Assembly (NCBI RefSeq): GCF_004799685.1
Contig: NZ_CP031312.1
Coordinates: 124,001-188,000 of the forward strand
Direction: 5' to 3'
DNA: 64,000 nucleotides
DNA from: Halobellus limi
GTDB lineage: Archaea; Halobacteriota; Halobacteria; Halobacteriales; Haloferacaceae
This document shows positions 27,302 through 36,415 of this stretch, in pieces (position 1 is the stretch's first letter; each line of letters begins with the position of its first letter). The position numbers and the translations under genes were made by a program. The notes under the pieces were generated by a model. The model made no database searches and had not been told where the DNA came from. It saw nothing but the letters and a program-made list of their open reading frames with translations.

Positions 27302-27691
27302 TCAGGCGTAGGCGTCGTCGAACTCGCGTTCGCGGCGCATCAGCTCCTCGACCCCGTGTTCGAGGATTCCGCGACCCATCGCGGTCGGTCGGTAGTACGT
27401 GTAGAAACCCTGACTGTCGGCGGTCCGTCGCTGGCGCTTGTCGACGAGGCCGACGTCGACCAGTTCGTCGAGGTGGTAGTGGAAGTTGTGCGCCTCGACG
27501 TCGACCGCGGCCTTGAGGTCGGCGGCGCTCAGTTCGTCGTTGGCGACGAGCGTTCGCAAGATTCGAAAGCGCGTCCGGTGGCTGATCGCCCGCTGCATCG
27601 CCAGGTACTCTTCGAGCGTGAGCCCGCTGTCGTCGGGGAGCGGCGGCTCTGGCTGTCGGACTCCGTCGCTTGGACGGTCGGTTTCTGCCAT
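27302..27691 (-). CDS. ArsR-like winged-helix regulator
   Basis: 129 residues. A winged helix-turn-helix covers about residues 30-110: ISHRTRFRILRTLV, then LSAADLKAAVDVEAHNFHYHLDELVDVGLV, then a wing with FYTYYRPT. The C-terminal helix may dimerise. It is transcribed divergently from the gene at 27802, with a 110-base shared promoter region, and directly precedes the AstE/AspA-family gene. It is a plausible local repressor of one or both sides. Confidence 0.88.
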   Translation of the reverse strand: MAETDRPSDGVRQPEPPLPDDSGLTLEEYLAMQRAISHRTRFRILRTLVANDELSAADLKAAVDVEAHNFHYHLDELVDVGLVDKRQRRTADSQGFYTYYRPTAMGRGILEHGVEELMRREREFDDAYA

Positions 27692-27766
27692 CTGGAACGA
27701 CTCGGTCGAACGTTGACTCCCGAAGTACTTAGTCGTTCTCGACTAGAGAGTTCCTGAGATCGCCGG

Positions 27767-27779
27767 TATTTATATACTG
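27767..27779 (+). promoter_or_regulatory. TATA box of the 222-aa conserved protein gene
   Basis: TATTTATATACTG is centred about 29 bases before the ATG at 27802, the strongest TATA match in this part of the window. Predicts a leaderless transcript. Confidence 0.65.
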
Positions 27780-27801
27780 TTCCGCCGAACCGGACGCTCG
27801 A

Positions 27802-28470
27802 ATGCGGCAACGAATCGTCGACGACCTCCCCCGGGCGGTCGGTGACTCCCAGGCCCTCGCACCGCCGCGGCGCGAGCGGTTTCTGGTCTACCTGATGGGC
27901 CCCTATCGGACGTTCGACGTCGACGCACTCCTCTCAGACGACGCGGCCGTCGAACGCGACGCTCCGTCGTTCGCGACGTGGGAGGAAACCAGCGGCGAGT
28001 ACGCCGAGGACGAGGTGTTGCGCCTCCTCCAGGAGACGCGAGACTGTCTGCGCGACCGCGGATTCAACGCCTTTCTCGCGATCGACGTCGGGATTCCGCT
28101 GGAGGAGATGGACGCGGCGACGCAGAGCATCGCCTTCGCGCGGGCGAGCAACGCGGTCGTGTTCGTCGCCCCGCAGGTGGGCGACAATCTCGGCGTCGGG
28201 ATCGAGATCGGAAGCGTCCTCGAAGACCTGCTGTCGACCGAGGGGATGCGCGGGCCGGCCGCCGACGCGACGCCGCCGGAGCGCGCGCGCCGCGTGATGG
28301 TGGCGACGGAACCGTCGGTTCGGAGTGCGATGCTCGGATCGGTCAACGCGCGCTGGGACGCCAGCGTCCGGACGTTCACCGACGCGGCGGACTGCTGTCG
28401 ACTGTGCGCGCAGTTCTGTACCCACGTCCAGAACGAGGAGCTGTACGGTACGTTCGATCGACTGGAGTAG
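27802..28470 (+). CDS. Conserved haloarchaeal protein with nucleoside-deoxyribosyltransferase-like features
   Basis: 222 residues. The middle resembles the Rossmann-like nucleoside 2-deoxyribosyltransferase fold: an early strand ending GPYR, a helix, an IDVGIPLEEM segment, and NAVVFVAP followed by GVGIEIGSVLE with an acidic residue in the usual catalytic position. The C-terminus adds a cysteine-rich element (CCRLCAQFC) that could bind metal. It probably corresponds to a haloarchaeal domain-of-unknown-function family (DUF7509-like, recalled rather than searched). Divergent from the ArsR-like regulator. No biochemical role is proposed beyond a possible nucleotide-binding function. Confidence 0.75.
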   Translation: MRQRIVDDLPRAVGDSQALAPPRRERFLVYLMGPYRTFDVDALLSDDAAVERDAPSFATWEETSGEYAEDEVLRLLQETRDCLRDRGFNAFLAIDVGIPLEEMDAATQSIAFARASNAVVFVAPQVGDNLGVGIEIGSVLEDLLSTEGMRGPAADATPPERARRVMVATEPSVRSAMLGSVNARWDASVRTFTDAADCCRLCAQFCTHVQNEELYGTFDRLE

Positions 28471-28562
28471 CCGCACGAAGCCAGGCGATGCCGCGAGAGT
28501 ACCGATCTTGAGGCCGCGAACCGAACGATCGCGACGTGTACGGGCCGCGAACACGTCGCGTC

Positions 28563-28570
28563 TTTTATCC
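28563..28570 (+). promoter_or_regulatory. TATA-like box of creatininase-family gene
   Basis: TTTTATCC lies 24-31 bases before the ATG at 28594, consistent with a leaderless transcript. Confidence 0.5.
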
Positions 28571-28593
28571 GATCGCTCGGTGAACCGCCGCGC

Positions 28594-29325
28594 ATGCATC
28601 TGGAACGCGAGACGTGGACCGACGCCGAGAAGTCGGAGGCGGAGGTGGCGCTGCTTCCGGTCGGCAGCACGGAACAGCACGGCCCGCACGCTCCGCTCGG
28701 CACCGACACGCTGGACGCTGAGGCCGTCGCCGAGGCTGGCGCTGACCGGTACGACGACCCGGTGGTCGTCGCGCCCGCGATCCCGGTCGGCATCGCCGAG
28801 GAGCACCGCCGCTTCTCGGGGACGCTGTGGACGACGGAGTCGACGTTCCGCGCGTACGTCCGCGACGTCGTCGGAAGCCTCGCCTCGCACGGCTGGGACC
28901 GGGTCGTCGTCGTGAACGGCCACGGCGGGAACATCGCGGCGCTGAGAGAGGTGACGGCGCGGATCGTCCGCCACGACGACGCCTACGCGGTCCCGTTCAC
29001 CTGGTTCGACGAGGTGGGCGAGCACAGTTCGGAGATGGGCCACGCCGGCCCGCTGGAGACGTCGCTGCTCCGCCACTCGGACCCGGAGACGGTTCACGAG
29101 GACCGCCTGGAGGAGGCCGCCGAGGGCGGGAGCGACCGCTGGGGCGACTGGCAGGGCCGGGTCAACCTCGCCGTCGACTCCGACGAGTTCACCGACAACG
29201 GCGTCGTGGGCGATCCCCGGGAGTCGAGCGCCGAACTCGGCGAGGAGCTGCTCGACCGGTCCGCCGAGGCACTCTGTGATCTGCTGGACGCCGTGCGCGA
29301 GCGGGATCCCGGACCACGGGAGTGA
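28594..29325 (+). CDS. Creatininase-family amidohydrolase
   Basis: 243 residues. Metal-ligand motifs of the creatinine amidohydrolase family are clear: GSTEQHGPHAPLGTD (Glu, His and Asp ligands, about residues 28-42), VVVNGHGGN, and an MGHAGPLETS segment with a further ligand Glu. The family includes creatininase, ArfB-type formamide hydrolases of deazaflavin/riboflavin synthesis and MftE-like peptidases. A DMGDH/SARDH-type gene begins 242 bases downstream. A creatinine role would fit, since creatine breakdown gives sarcosine, but no creatinase is seen and the family is broad. Confidence 0.85.
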   Translation: MHLERETWTDAEKSEAEVALLPVGSTEQHGPHAPLGTDTLDAEAVAEAGADRYDDPVVVAPAIPVGIAEEHRRFSGTLWTTESTFRAYVRDVVGSLASHGWDRVVVVNGHGGNIAALREVTARIVRHDDAYAVPFTWFDEVGEHSSEMGHAGPLETSLLRHSDPETVHEDRLEEAAEGGSDRWGDWQGRVNLAVDSDEFTDNGVVGDPRESSAELGEELLDRSAEALCDLLDAVRERDPGPRE

Positions 29326-29526
29326 ACCGCGAGGCGGGTCCCGAGCCGCGACGGGCTCGTTGCATCCACCGTCGCACGTCGTATCGACGGGCTGTCAGTC
29401 TGAGGTTTCGCGACGGGTCGAGTCACAGAGCGCATTCGTCTCCGTCGAAATTCGAAAATCTCCGGTTACAGGGGCGAGCCGTCCGAGGATGCGGTATTTT
29501 TCCGCGTCTGGATTCGAGGTACCGTG

Positions 29527-29535
29527 TTATTTATG
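29527..29535 (+). promoter_or_regulatory. TATA box of the first dimethylglycine/sarcosine dehydrogenase-type gene
   Basis: TTATTTATG lies 33-41 bases before the ATG at 29568, predicting a short leader of about 10 bases that includes GGGAGATGA. Confidence 0.55.
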
Positions 29536-29567
29536 CCCGTGACACCGTCACCGGGAGATGAACACTA

Positions 29568-32114
29568 ATGAGCGAGCCGGAACTGCCGTCGCAGGCGGAG
29601 ACCGTCGTCATCGGAGCCGGAGCGGTCGGCTGTAGCGTCGCCTACCACCTCACCGAGTTGGGTGCGGAGAACGTCGTCGTGATCGACCAGGGACCGCTGC
29701 CGGTCACCGGCGGATCGTCGGTGCACGCGCCGGGGATCATATTCCAGACGTCGCCGTCGAAACTCCAGACGAAGGCGGCCCACTACACGAGTCGACTCCT
29801 CTCGGACGCCGGCGTCTACGACGAGGTCGGCGGCATCGAACTCGCCCGCAGCGAGGAGCGGATGGACTTCCTCGAACGACGGGTCGAGTGGGCGGAGTCG
29901 TACGGACTGCCGGACCCGCAACTCCTCTCGCCGGAGGAGGTCACGGAACACCTGCCGCTGGTGAACGAAGAGGAGATCCTGGGCGGGTACTACTCTCCCA
30001 CAGACGGCCGGGTCGACGGCATCGCCGCGCTGCAGTGGTACATCGCGAACTCGGGCGCGGACTTCTACGGGAATACGGAGGTGACAGACCTCGACGTCGC
30101 CGGCGGCGAGATCGGCGCGGTGGAGACCGACCGGGGAACGATCGACTGCGAGCGCTGCGTGATCGCGACGAACAACTGGGGCTATCAGACCGCGGAGATG
30201 GCGGATCTCGACCTGCCGATCGCGCCGGTCGAGCACCAGTACGTCGTCACAGAGCCGATGGAGGAACTCGCCGACGCCGACTCGAACGTCGGCGACAACA
30301 CCGACGGCCTCCTCGTTCCGGGGAACCGCGACGTGCAGGAGTACATGAGCGAGGGGCCGCACCGCCCCGTCGGCCGCGACCAGGACAACTCCCTGTATTT
30401 CCGGACGCACGGCAGTTCCCTGGGGATGGGGTCGTACAACCACGAGTCGCTCTCGGTCGACCCCGACGCGATGGGCAAGAACGACGACCGGCAGGCGTCG
30501 GTCCGCGGCTTCACGCGCGAGCACTGGGAGGAGCCGACCCATCCCGATCGGGAGAAGTCGCCCAAACAGGCGTTCGACGAACTGCTGCCGGCAACGAAGG
30601 GGAAGGAGTACGAGATGACGGAGAACGGCATCTTCGTGTTCACGCCGGACGGGATGCCCGCGGTGGGTCCGACCCGGGTCGGGGGGCTCTGGAGCGCGCT
30701 GGCGATCTGGTGGACCCACTCCGGCGGCTACGGCCGGATCGTCGCCGAGTGGATGGAAAACGGCGTTCCCAGACTGCCCTCGGGCCCGGTCGACACCGGC
30801 GGCGTGCACGTTCGACGCTTCGAGCCGCACGCGGGCGAGAAGGACTACTTCGTCGACAAGGGCGCGAAGCGCTACCAGCAGGTCTACAGCATCGTCGAAC
30901 CGCGCTGGCAGCCCGAGGAGCACCGCGGTCTCCGGACGAGTCCGTTCTACCACCAGCAGAAGGAGTTGGGTGCCGAATTCTACCAGTCGGGCGGCTGGGA
31001 GTCCGCGCAGTGGTACGACTCGAACGCCGACCTCCTCGAGCAGTACGAGGACGAGATCCCCGAGCAGGACGGCTGGCGGGGGATCAACCGCTCGGCGATC
31101 GAGGGAGCCGAACACCTCCACACCCGCGAGGCCGTGTCGATGTTCGACATGACCTCCTTCAGCAGCATCGTCGTCGAGGGGAGCGAGGCGGAGGCGTTCC
31201 TCCAGCGGATGTGCAGCAACGACGTCGAGATGGACGTCGGCAAGGTCCGCTACTCGCTGCTCCTGAACGAGGGCGGCGGCATCCTCGCGGACGTGACGGT
31301 CGTCCGGCTCGACGACGAGAAGTACCTCGTGACCACCGGCGGCGGCAACTCGCCGGGTATCCACGGCGGCTGGCTGGAGGAACACGCCCCCGAGACCGTC
31401 TCCGTCACCGTCGAGGAGGGCGCAAGGAGCACGATCGGCCTCTGGGGGCCGAAATCGCGGCTCCTGCTCCAGCGGGTCACCGACGCCGACGTCTCCGACG
31501 ACGGCTTCCCGTACTTCACCGCCAAACAGATCTACGTCGGCGAGGTGCCCGTGATCGCGATGCGGGTCTCCTACGTCGGTGAGCTCGGCTGGGAGCTGTG
31601 GGCGCCGACCGAGTACGGACAGCGCCTCTGGGAGACGCTCTGGGAGGCGGGACAGGACCTCGACGTGCGACCGATGGGCGGCGGTGCGCTGGAGTCGATG
31701 CGCTTAGAGAAGGGCTTCCGCCTGTGGGGCACCGACATCGACACCGACTCGAACCCCTACGAGGCCGGTCTCTCCTTCGCCGTCGACCTCGACACCGACT
31801 TCGTCGGAAAGGAGGCGCTCGAAGCGGCGAAGGCCGAGGGCATCGACGACGAGATCACGCCGATCACCCTCGACGACTCCGAGGACGTCCTCCTGAGCGG
31901 CCGTCCCGTCCTCGTCGACGGCGAGCCCGAGGGCTACGTGCAGGCCGCGGACTTCGGGTACAGCGTCGGGAAGTCGATCGCCTACACCTACCTCCCGACG
32001 GAGTACACCGAGGCGGGGACCGACGTGCAGGTCCGGTGTGAGGGCGAACTGTACGACGCGACCGTCCGGGACGAACCGCTGTTCGACCCCGGCCGCGAGA
32101 AGATCCTCCGATAG
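29568..32114 (+). CDS. FAD oxidoreductase-GcvT fusion, dimethylglycine/sarcosine dehydrogenase family (copy 1)
   Basis: 848 residues. The N-terminal DAO domain has the Rossmann motif GAGAVG (16-21) and a GGSSVHA motif whose His53 aligns with the histidine that carries covalent FAD in mammalian dimethylglycine dehydrogenase. An FAO_M-like linker domain follows (about 380-450). The C-terminal half (about 455-848) is a GcvT folate-binding domain with GGGILADVTV, GLWGPKSRLLL, YVGELGWELW and a GCV_T_C barrel. Such enzymes oxidise N-methyl groups and trap the carbon as methylene-THF, passing electrons to ETF. Whether it uses dimethylglycine, sarcosine or another N-methyl amine is undecided. Shares domain order with the gene at 38466. 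Confidence 0.9.
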   Translation: MSEPELPSQAETVVIGAGAVGCSVAYHLTELGAENVVVIDQGPLPVTGGSSVHAPGIIFQTSPSKLQTKAAHYTSRLLSDAGVYDEVGGIELARSEERMDFLERRVEWAESYGLPDPQLLSPEEVTEHLPLVNEEEILGGYYSPTDGRVDGIAALQWYIANSGADFYGNTEVTDLDVAGGEIGAVETDRGTIDCERCVIATNNWGYQTAEMADLDLPIAPVEHQYVVTEPMEELADADSNVGDNTDGLLVPGNRDVQEYMSEGPHRPVGRDQDNSLYFRTHGSSLGMGSYNHESLSVDPDAMGKNDDRQASVRGFTREHWEEPTHPDREKSPKQAFDELLPATKGKEYEMTENGIFVFTPDGMPAVGPTRVGGLWSALAIWWTHSGGYGRIVAEWMENGVPRLPSGPVDTGGVHVRRFEPHAGEKDYFVDKGAKRYQQVYSIVEPRWQPEEHRGLRTSPFYHQQKELGAEFYQSGGWESAQWYDSNADLLEQYEDEIPEQDGWRGINRSAIEGAEHLHTREAVSMFDMTSFSSIVVEGSEAEAFLQRMCSNDVEMDVGKVRYSLLLNEGGGILADVTVVRLDDEKYLVTTGGGNSPGIHGGWLEEHAPETVSVTVEEGARSTIGLWGPKSRLLLQRVTDADVSDDGFPYFTAKQIYVGEVPVIAMRVSYVGELGWELWAPTEYGQRLWETLWEAGQDLDVRPMGGGALESMRLEKGFRLWGTDIDTDSNPYEAGLSFAVDLDTDFVGKEALEAAKAEGIDDEITPITLDDSEDVLLSGRPVLVDGEPEGYVQAADFGYSVGKSIAYTYLPTEYTEAGTDVQVRCEGELYDATVRDEPLFDPGREKILR

Positions 32115-32237
32115 CCGACCCATCCGGAGACTGAAGGGCCCCCGACGCGAATCGGCACGCGAACCAAGCGTCTCACCGAACCCGCAGAGAGGCGGACCGA
32201 CCGCCGCCACGTGGGACGTCCAGGCACGCCACAACCA

Positions 32238-33506
32238 ATGACCGAAACAGAACACGAGTCCGACACCGACACCGACGCATTGCCCGTGGAGTACGTCGAC
32301 ATCGAGCGCGCGCGCGAGCGCCTCGACGACGACACCGTCGTCAAGCAGACCCCCGTCGAACGGAGCACCTCGATCGGCAACCTCGTCGACGCCGACGTCT
32401 ACCTGAAGATGGAGCACCTCCAGTGGACGGGGTCGTTCAAGACCCGGGGCGCGTACAACAAGATCAGCCAGGACGTCGCCGACGGCGTCACCGAGTTCGT
32501 CGCCGCCAGCGCCGGCAACCACGCCCAGGGCGTCGCCCTCGCCGCCACGAAGTGCGGCGCCGACTCGACGATCTACATGCCCGAGGACGCGCCGCAGGCG
32601 AAGGTCGACGCCACCCGGAGTTACGGCGCGACGGTCGAGTTGAAGGGCAAGGACTTCCAGGAGACGATGAGCCACGCGCAGGCGGCCGTCGAGGAGAGCG
32701 ACGCGGAGTTCGTCCACGCCTACGACGACGTCGACATCATCGCCGGGCAGGGGACGTTGGGGACGGAGATGTACCACGACTGTCCGGACGCCGACACGGT
32801 GATCGTCCCCATCGGCGGCGGCGGGCTCATCAGCGGCGTCTCCACGGCACTCAAGCACCTCTCGCCGGAGACGCGCGTCGTCGGCGTCCAGGCCACGGGC
32901 GCCGAAACCGTCCACGAGAGCCTCGACAAGGGGATCCCGGTCACCTTAGACGAGGTGGACACCATCGCCGACGGCATCGCCACCGGCGGCATCTCCGAGG
33001 CGACGCTGTCGATCATCCAGGCGAACGTCGACGAGGTCGTCACCGTCTCCGACACCGAGATCGCCCAGGCGATCCTCTTCCTGATGGAGCGCGCGAAGCA
33101 GGTCGTCGAGGGCGCGGGGGCGGCGTCGGTCGCGGCGCTCCTGAGCGACGACCTCGACGTCTCCGGGGAAACCGTGATGCCGCTGCTCTGCGGCGGCAAC
33201 CTCGACATGACGCAGTTGCAGACGGTCGTGGTCCACGCGCTGACCCAGCGGAAACAGCGGATCCGCCTGCGCGTCCGGATCGACGACCGCCCGGGGAAGA
33301 TGCACGAGTTGTCGGGCATCATCGCCGACCAGGAGGCGAACATCCACGACGTGCGACACGACCGCTCGGTCGAGGACTTAGAGGTCGGCGAGGCCTACCT
33401 CGTGTTCACCGTCGAGACCAGCGGCGCCGAACACGCCGCGGGGATCGTCGACGCCATCGAGGCCGCCGACTACACCGTCGAGGACGTCACCAGAGCGACC
33501 GAGTAG
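32238..33506 (+). CDS. ilvA: Threonine/serine ammonia-lyase with ACT domain
   Basis: 422 residues. PLP-dependent dehydratase fold: the Schiff-base lysine is in TGSFKTRGA (Lys68), a phosphate-binding loop is in IGGGGLISG (about 193-201), and NHAQGVA forms a cofactor-contacting helix. A C-terminal ACT domain (about 335-410; RIDDRPGKMHELSGI) indicates catabolic, short-form allosteric regulation rather than the long biosynthetic IlvA with double ACT-like domains. It deaminates threonine to 2-oxobutyrate and usually also serine to pyruvate. In this context it could drain serine made by GlyA. The ATG at 32238 is used; upstream codons are not conserved-looking. Confidence 0.93.
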   Translation: MTETEHESDTDTDALPVEYVDIERARERLDDDTVVKQTPVERSTSIGNLVDADVYLKMEHLQWTGSFKTRGAYNKISQDVADGVTEFVAASAGNHAQGVALAATKCGADSTIYMPEDAPQAKVDATRSYGATVELKGKDFQETMSHAQAAVEESDAEFVHAYDDVDIIAGQGTLGTEMYHDCPDADTVIVPIGGGGLISGVSTALKHLSPETRVVGVQATGAETVHESLDKGIPVTLDEVDTIADGIATGGISEATLSIIQANVDEVVTVSDTEIAQAILFLMERAKQVVEGAGAASVAALLSDDLDVSGETVMPLLCGGNLDMTQLQTVVVHALTQRKQRIRLRVRIDDRPGKMHELSGIIADQEANIHDVRHDRSVEDLEVGEAYLVFTVETSGAEHAAGIVDAIEAADYTVEDVTRATE

Positions 33507-33558
33507 CGAGCCGTCGGGTTTCTTAACGCCTATTACCCGGACCCGTCGAACCGATCAC

Positions 33559-34887
33559 GTGAGTCGCCAGCGATCGATGCGTCGGTGGGCCTTCGTGGCG
33601 GTGGGTGCGGCCATTATGGGCGGGGCCGGGACCTACCAGTTCGTCTGGTCGTCGCTCAGCGCCGCCGTCGGGACGCGCATCTCCGCCTCCCCGACCGCGC
33701 TCGGGACCGTCTTCACCCTCTTCGTGATCGCCCAGACGCTCGTCCAGCTGCCGGCCGGAGGCATCCGTGACCGGTACGGGCCGCGGAAACTCCTCGTGGC
33801 CGCGGCGGCGCTGATGGCCGCGGGCTACGTCGGTCTGGGGGTCGCTCCGACGTTGCCCGTGGCGTACGCGTCGTACGCCGTCGGCGGCCTCGGCGCCGGC
33901 ATCGCCTACACGGTGGCGGTGAACACGCCCGTCAAGTGGTTCGACGAGTACCGCGGGCTGGCTACCGGCATCGTCTCGATGGCCTACGGCGGGGTGAGCT
34001 TCGTCGTGATCCCGCTCGTCAGAGGGTCGATCGACGCCGCCTTCACGCGGACCCTGCTCGTGCTGGGAGTCGCGGTCGGCGTCGTGAGCCTGCTCGCCGC
34101 GGGGCTGCTCAGGGATCCGGAGTCGGTGTCCGGCTCGGCGACGGCCGCCGACGGAGGGTCGGAGGCGGCCGAGACGGCCGCGGATTCCGGCGAGCGCGAC
34201 CCCGACGACTCGACCGACGCAAACGGCCTCGACGACCCGGCCGACGCGAACGACCCCGACGGCTCGGTTGCGCCAGCCGCTTCCGCCGACGCCACCGACG
34301 CGGTGGGCTGGCGGACCGCCGCCCGAACCTGGCAGTTCTGGGTCTTCTACGGCGTGCTCGTCGTCGTCAACGGCGTGGGGCTGATGCTGATCGGACAGTC
34401 GGTGGGCTTCACGACCGGGCTCGGTCTCTCCGCGGCGACGGCGACGACCGTCGCGTCGAGCATCGCCCTGGCGGACGGCGCCGGGCTGCTCGTCCTCGCC
34501 GGGTTGTCGGACCGCCTCGGCGAGGAGCGGACCGCCGGCGCGTCGCTCGTGCTGTGCGGGCTGACGCTCGCCGGCGCGGTCGCCAGCGGCAGTCGGGGCC
34601 ACGGCTCGCTGTTCGTCGCGTTCGTGGCCGCGGCGGCGTTCTTCCGGAGCCCGGTGTTCGCGATCTTCCCGAGCCTCGTCGGCCGCTACTACGGCGAGGC
34701 CCGCTCCTCGGAGAACTACGCGGCCATCTACACTGCGAAGGTCCCGGGCGGCGTGTTCGGCGGCACCGTGACCGGCGCGCTGATCGCCGCGCTGGGCTGG
34801 TCGACCGCCTTCTACGTCGGCGCCGCGCTGGTCGTGGCCGCCGGCGTCGCCGCCCTCGCGCTGCGACCGGTGAGCACGGGCGGGTAG
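33559..34887 (+). CDS. Major facilitator transporter, OFA (oxalate/formate antiporter-like) family
   Basis: 442 residues with about 12 membrane helices and a hydrophilic acidic loop between helices 6 and 7 (about 190-245, rich in Asp and Ala). The first half has a GGIRDRYGPRKLL loop, the MFS motif A between helices 2 and 3. The overall look is that of OFA-type MFS proteins, which transport small carboxylates such as oxalate and formate. Start is GTG at 33559, only 52 bases after the dehydratase, so the two may be cotranscribed. A formate substrate would suit the nearby formate-THF ligase and formate dehydrogenase, but this is inference. Confidence 0.85.
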   Translation: MSRQRSMRRWAFVAVGAAIMGGAGTYQFVWSSLSAAVGTRISASPTALGTVFTLFVIAQTLVQLPAGGIRDRYGPRKLLVAAAALMAAGYVGLGVAPTLPVAYASYAVGGLGAGIAYTVAVNTPVKWFDEYRGLATGIVSMAYGGVSFVVIPLVRGSIDAAFTRTLLVLGVAVGVVSLLAAGLLRDPESVSGSATAADGGSEAAETAADSGERDPDDSTDANGLDDPADANDPDGSVAPAASADATDAVGWRTAARTWQFWVFYGVLVVVNGVGLMLIGQSVGFTTGLGLSAATATTVASSIALADGAGLLVLAGLSDRLGEERTAGASLVLCGLTLAGAVASGSRGHGSLFVAFVAAAAFFRSPVFAIFPSLVGRYYGEARSSENYAAIYTAKVPGGVFGGTVTGALIAALGWSTAFYVGAALVVAAGVAALALRPVSTGG

Positions 34888-34960
34888 TCGGTGGCTCGTC
34901 GTCTCCCGTGAACGTCGACGGGCCCCGGTCTCGGAACCGAGGAGCGCGAGACCGTCGCGG

Positions 34961-36415
34961 TCACCGCCGGTAACTCCCGCGGCCGACGTCGAGTTCGCCG
35001 AACGCGACGTGCCACCCCGACCGGGGACCGAGCAGTTCGACAGACGTCCGATCCCGGTACTCGTTACCGTTCCAGCCGCCCGAGAACCACTCGTTGCGGC
35101 CGTCGACTGTCGCGGCCACCGACACCGTGGTTCCCTCGTCGGCGTCGTAGTCGGCGTAAACGCGGCTCTCGTAGGTGTAGCACCGCCGGGTCTCGGAGGG
35201 ACCCGACGGACAGTCGACGCGAGTTCGGTCGTACTGGGGAGCCAGAAGCGGTTCGGTACCGAACGGATCGGCCGTGTCGATGGAGTCCTCGGCGACGGCC
35301 GTCACGGTGAGCGTGAAGCTTCCGTCGTGAGCGACGCCGGTCGACGGGTCCGCGGGATCGTACTCCTCGGGGCTGATCGGCTCGGTCCACCCCATCGTCT
35401 CGTTCTCGACGGTTCGGTAGTAGTACCGCGAGACCTCGATACGGTCCGCGGAGACGGCGATCATCGGCCCGTGCTCGGTCTCGACGACTTCGGAGGAGAA
35501 GTTCACGGGCTCGGCGCCGGCGCCGGAAGCGACACCCGGAACGTAGCGTTCTTCGCTGGCGTCCTCGACGAACACCGCCGAGAGGCGGACGTCGTCGGAG
35601 TCGGTCGGAGCGGGGACGTAGAACGTCGGGTCCTCCAGCGTCCCGTCGGCGTCGATGCTCACCTCGTACTCGTAGGTGCTCTCGTGACTCGCGGCCACCC
35701 GCTCCTGGCCGACGACCCACAGGCCGCCGAGGAGGAGCCCGAAGACCACGACGATCGCGAGGGCGCCGATCCCGACCGCACGCCAGCGGCCGTCCGCGTT
35801 CCGTTCGCGCCGGGCGAACGCGTAGCCGACGACCGCGACGGCGACGCCGGCGACGAAGCCGACCGGCAGTCCCACGATCGCGGACGGCCAGATCAGCGGA
35901 TCGAGAACGGCGGTGACCGCGTACGCGACCGCCGCGAACGTGACCAGGCCGCCGAGAACGCTTCCGACAGCGGCGATCGGGGAACGTCGACGTCGGACTC
36001 GAGACGCCGTCCTGCGGGCGTCGCCACTGCCGGACGGGCGATGCGCCGCCTCGAGGATTCCCCCGAGGGCCCCACCGATCCCCGCGACGAGCACCTGCCC
36101 GACAACGGCGGCGAGCGAGAGGGCGGTCGCGATCCCCAGCCGTGCGAGCGGCCCGTCGACGACCGAGAGCGGGAGGTCACCGAAACGGACGGCCACCACG
36201 ACGGCGGTGAGAACGACGCCGAAGAGGGCCGTGACGACCCCGGCGAGGACGCCCGCAACCGCGCCGCCCCGCGCGTCGTCTCGTTCGAGATACCCCGCGA
36301 CGCCGCCGCCGAGGAGCGGCGCGACGAGCAGTACCAGCGGAACGACTCCGAGGACCGCACCCACGACGCCGCCGACGATCCCGTTTCGGACGGTCCGGCG
36401 AGGTATCGACCTCAT
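34961..36415 (-). CDS. Membrane protein with DUF5518-like N-terminus and large extracellular domain
   Basis: 484 residues. The N-terminal 270 residues hold about six to seven hydrophobic helices; the glycine-rich GGGVAGYLERDDARGGAVAG pattern resembles haloarchaeal DUF5518 membrane proteins. After the last helix, the C-terminal about 210 residues form a predicted extracellular beta-rich domain with acidic and aromatic residues. No catalytic motif is recognised. The gene is convergent with the OFA transporter. Two TAATTGTCAC repeats lie directly upstream of the start and may control it. Confidence 0.75.
   Translation of the reverse strand: MRSIPRRTVRNGIVGGVVGAVLGVVPLVLLVAPLLGGGVAGYLERDDARGGAVAGVLAGVVTALFGVVLTAVVVAVRFGDLPLSVVDGPLARLGIATALSLAAVVGQVLVAGIGGALGGILEAAHRPSGSGDARRTASRVRRRRSPIAAVGSVLGGLVTFAAVAYAVTAVLDPLIWPSAIVGLPVGFVAGVAVAVVGYAFARRERNADGRWRAVGIGALAIVVVFGLLLGGLWVVGQERVAASHESTYEYEVSIDADGTLEDPTFYVPAPTDSDDVRLSAVFVEDASEERYVPGVASGAGAEPVNFSSEVVETEHGPMIAVSADRIEVSRYYYRTVENETMGWTEPISPEEYDPADPSTGVAHDGSFTLTVTAVAEDSIDTADPFGTEPLLAPQYDRTRVDCPSGPSETRRCYTYESRVYADYDADEGTTVSVAATVDGRNEWFSGGWNGNEYRDRTSVELLGPRSGWHVAFGELDVGRGSYRR

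Noticed and set aside
29565-31385. 606-codon minus-strand frame opposite the first dehydrogenase gene
   Set aside because: Antisense shadow of a strongly supported gene, composition atypical.
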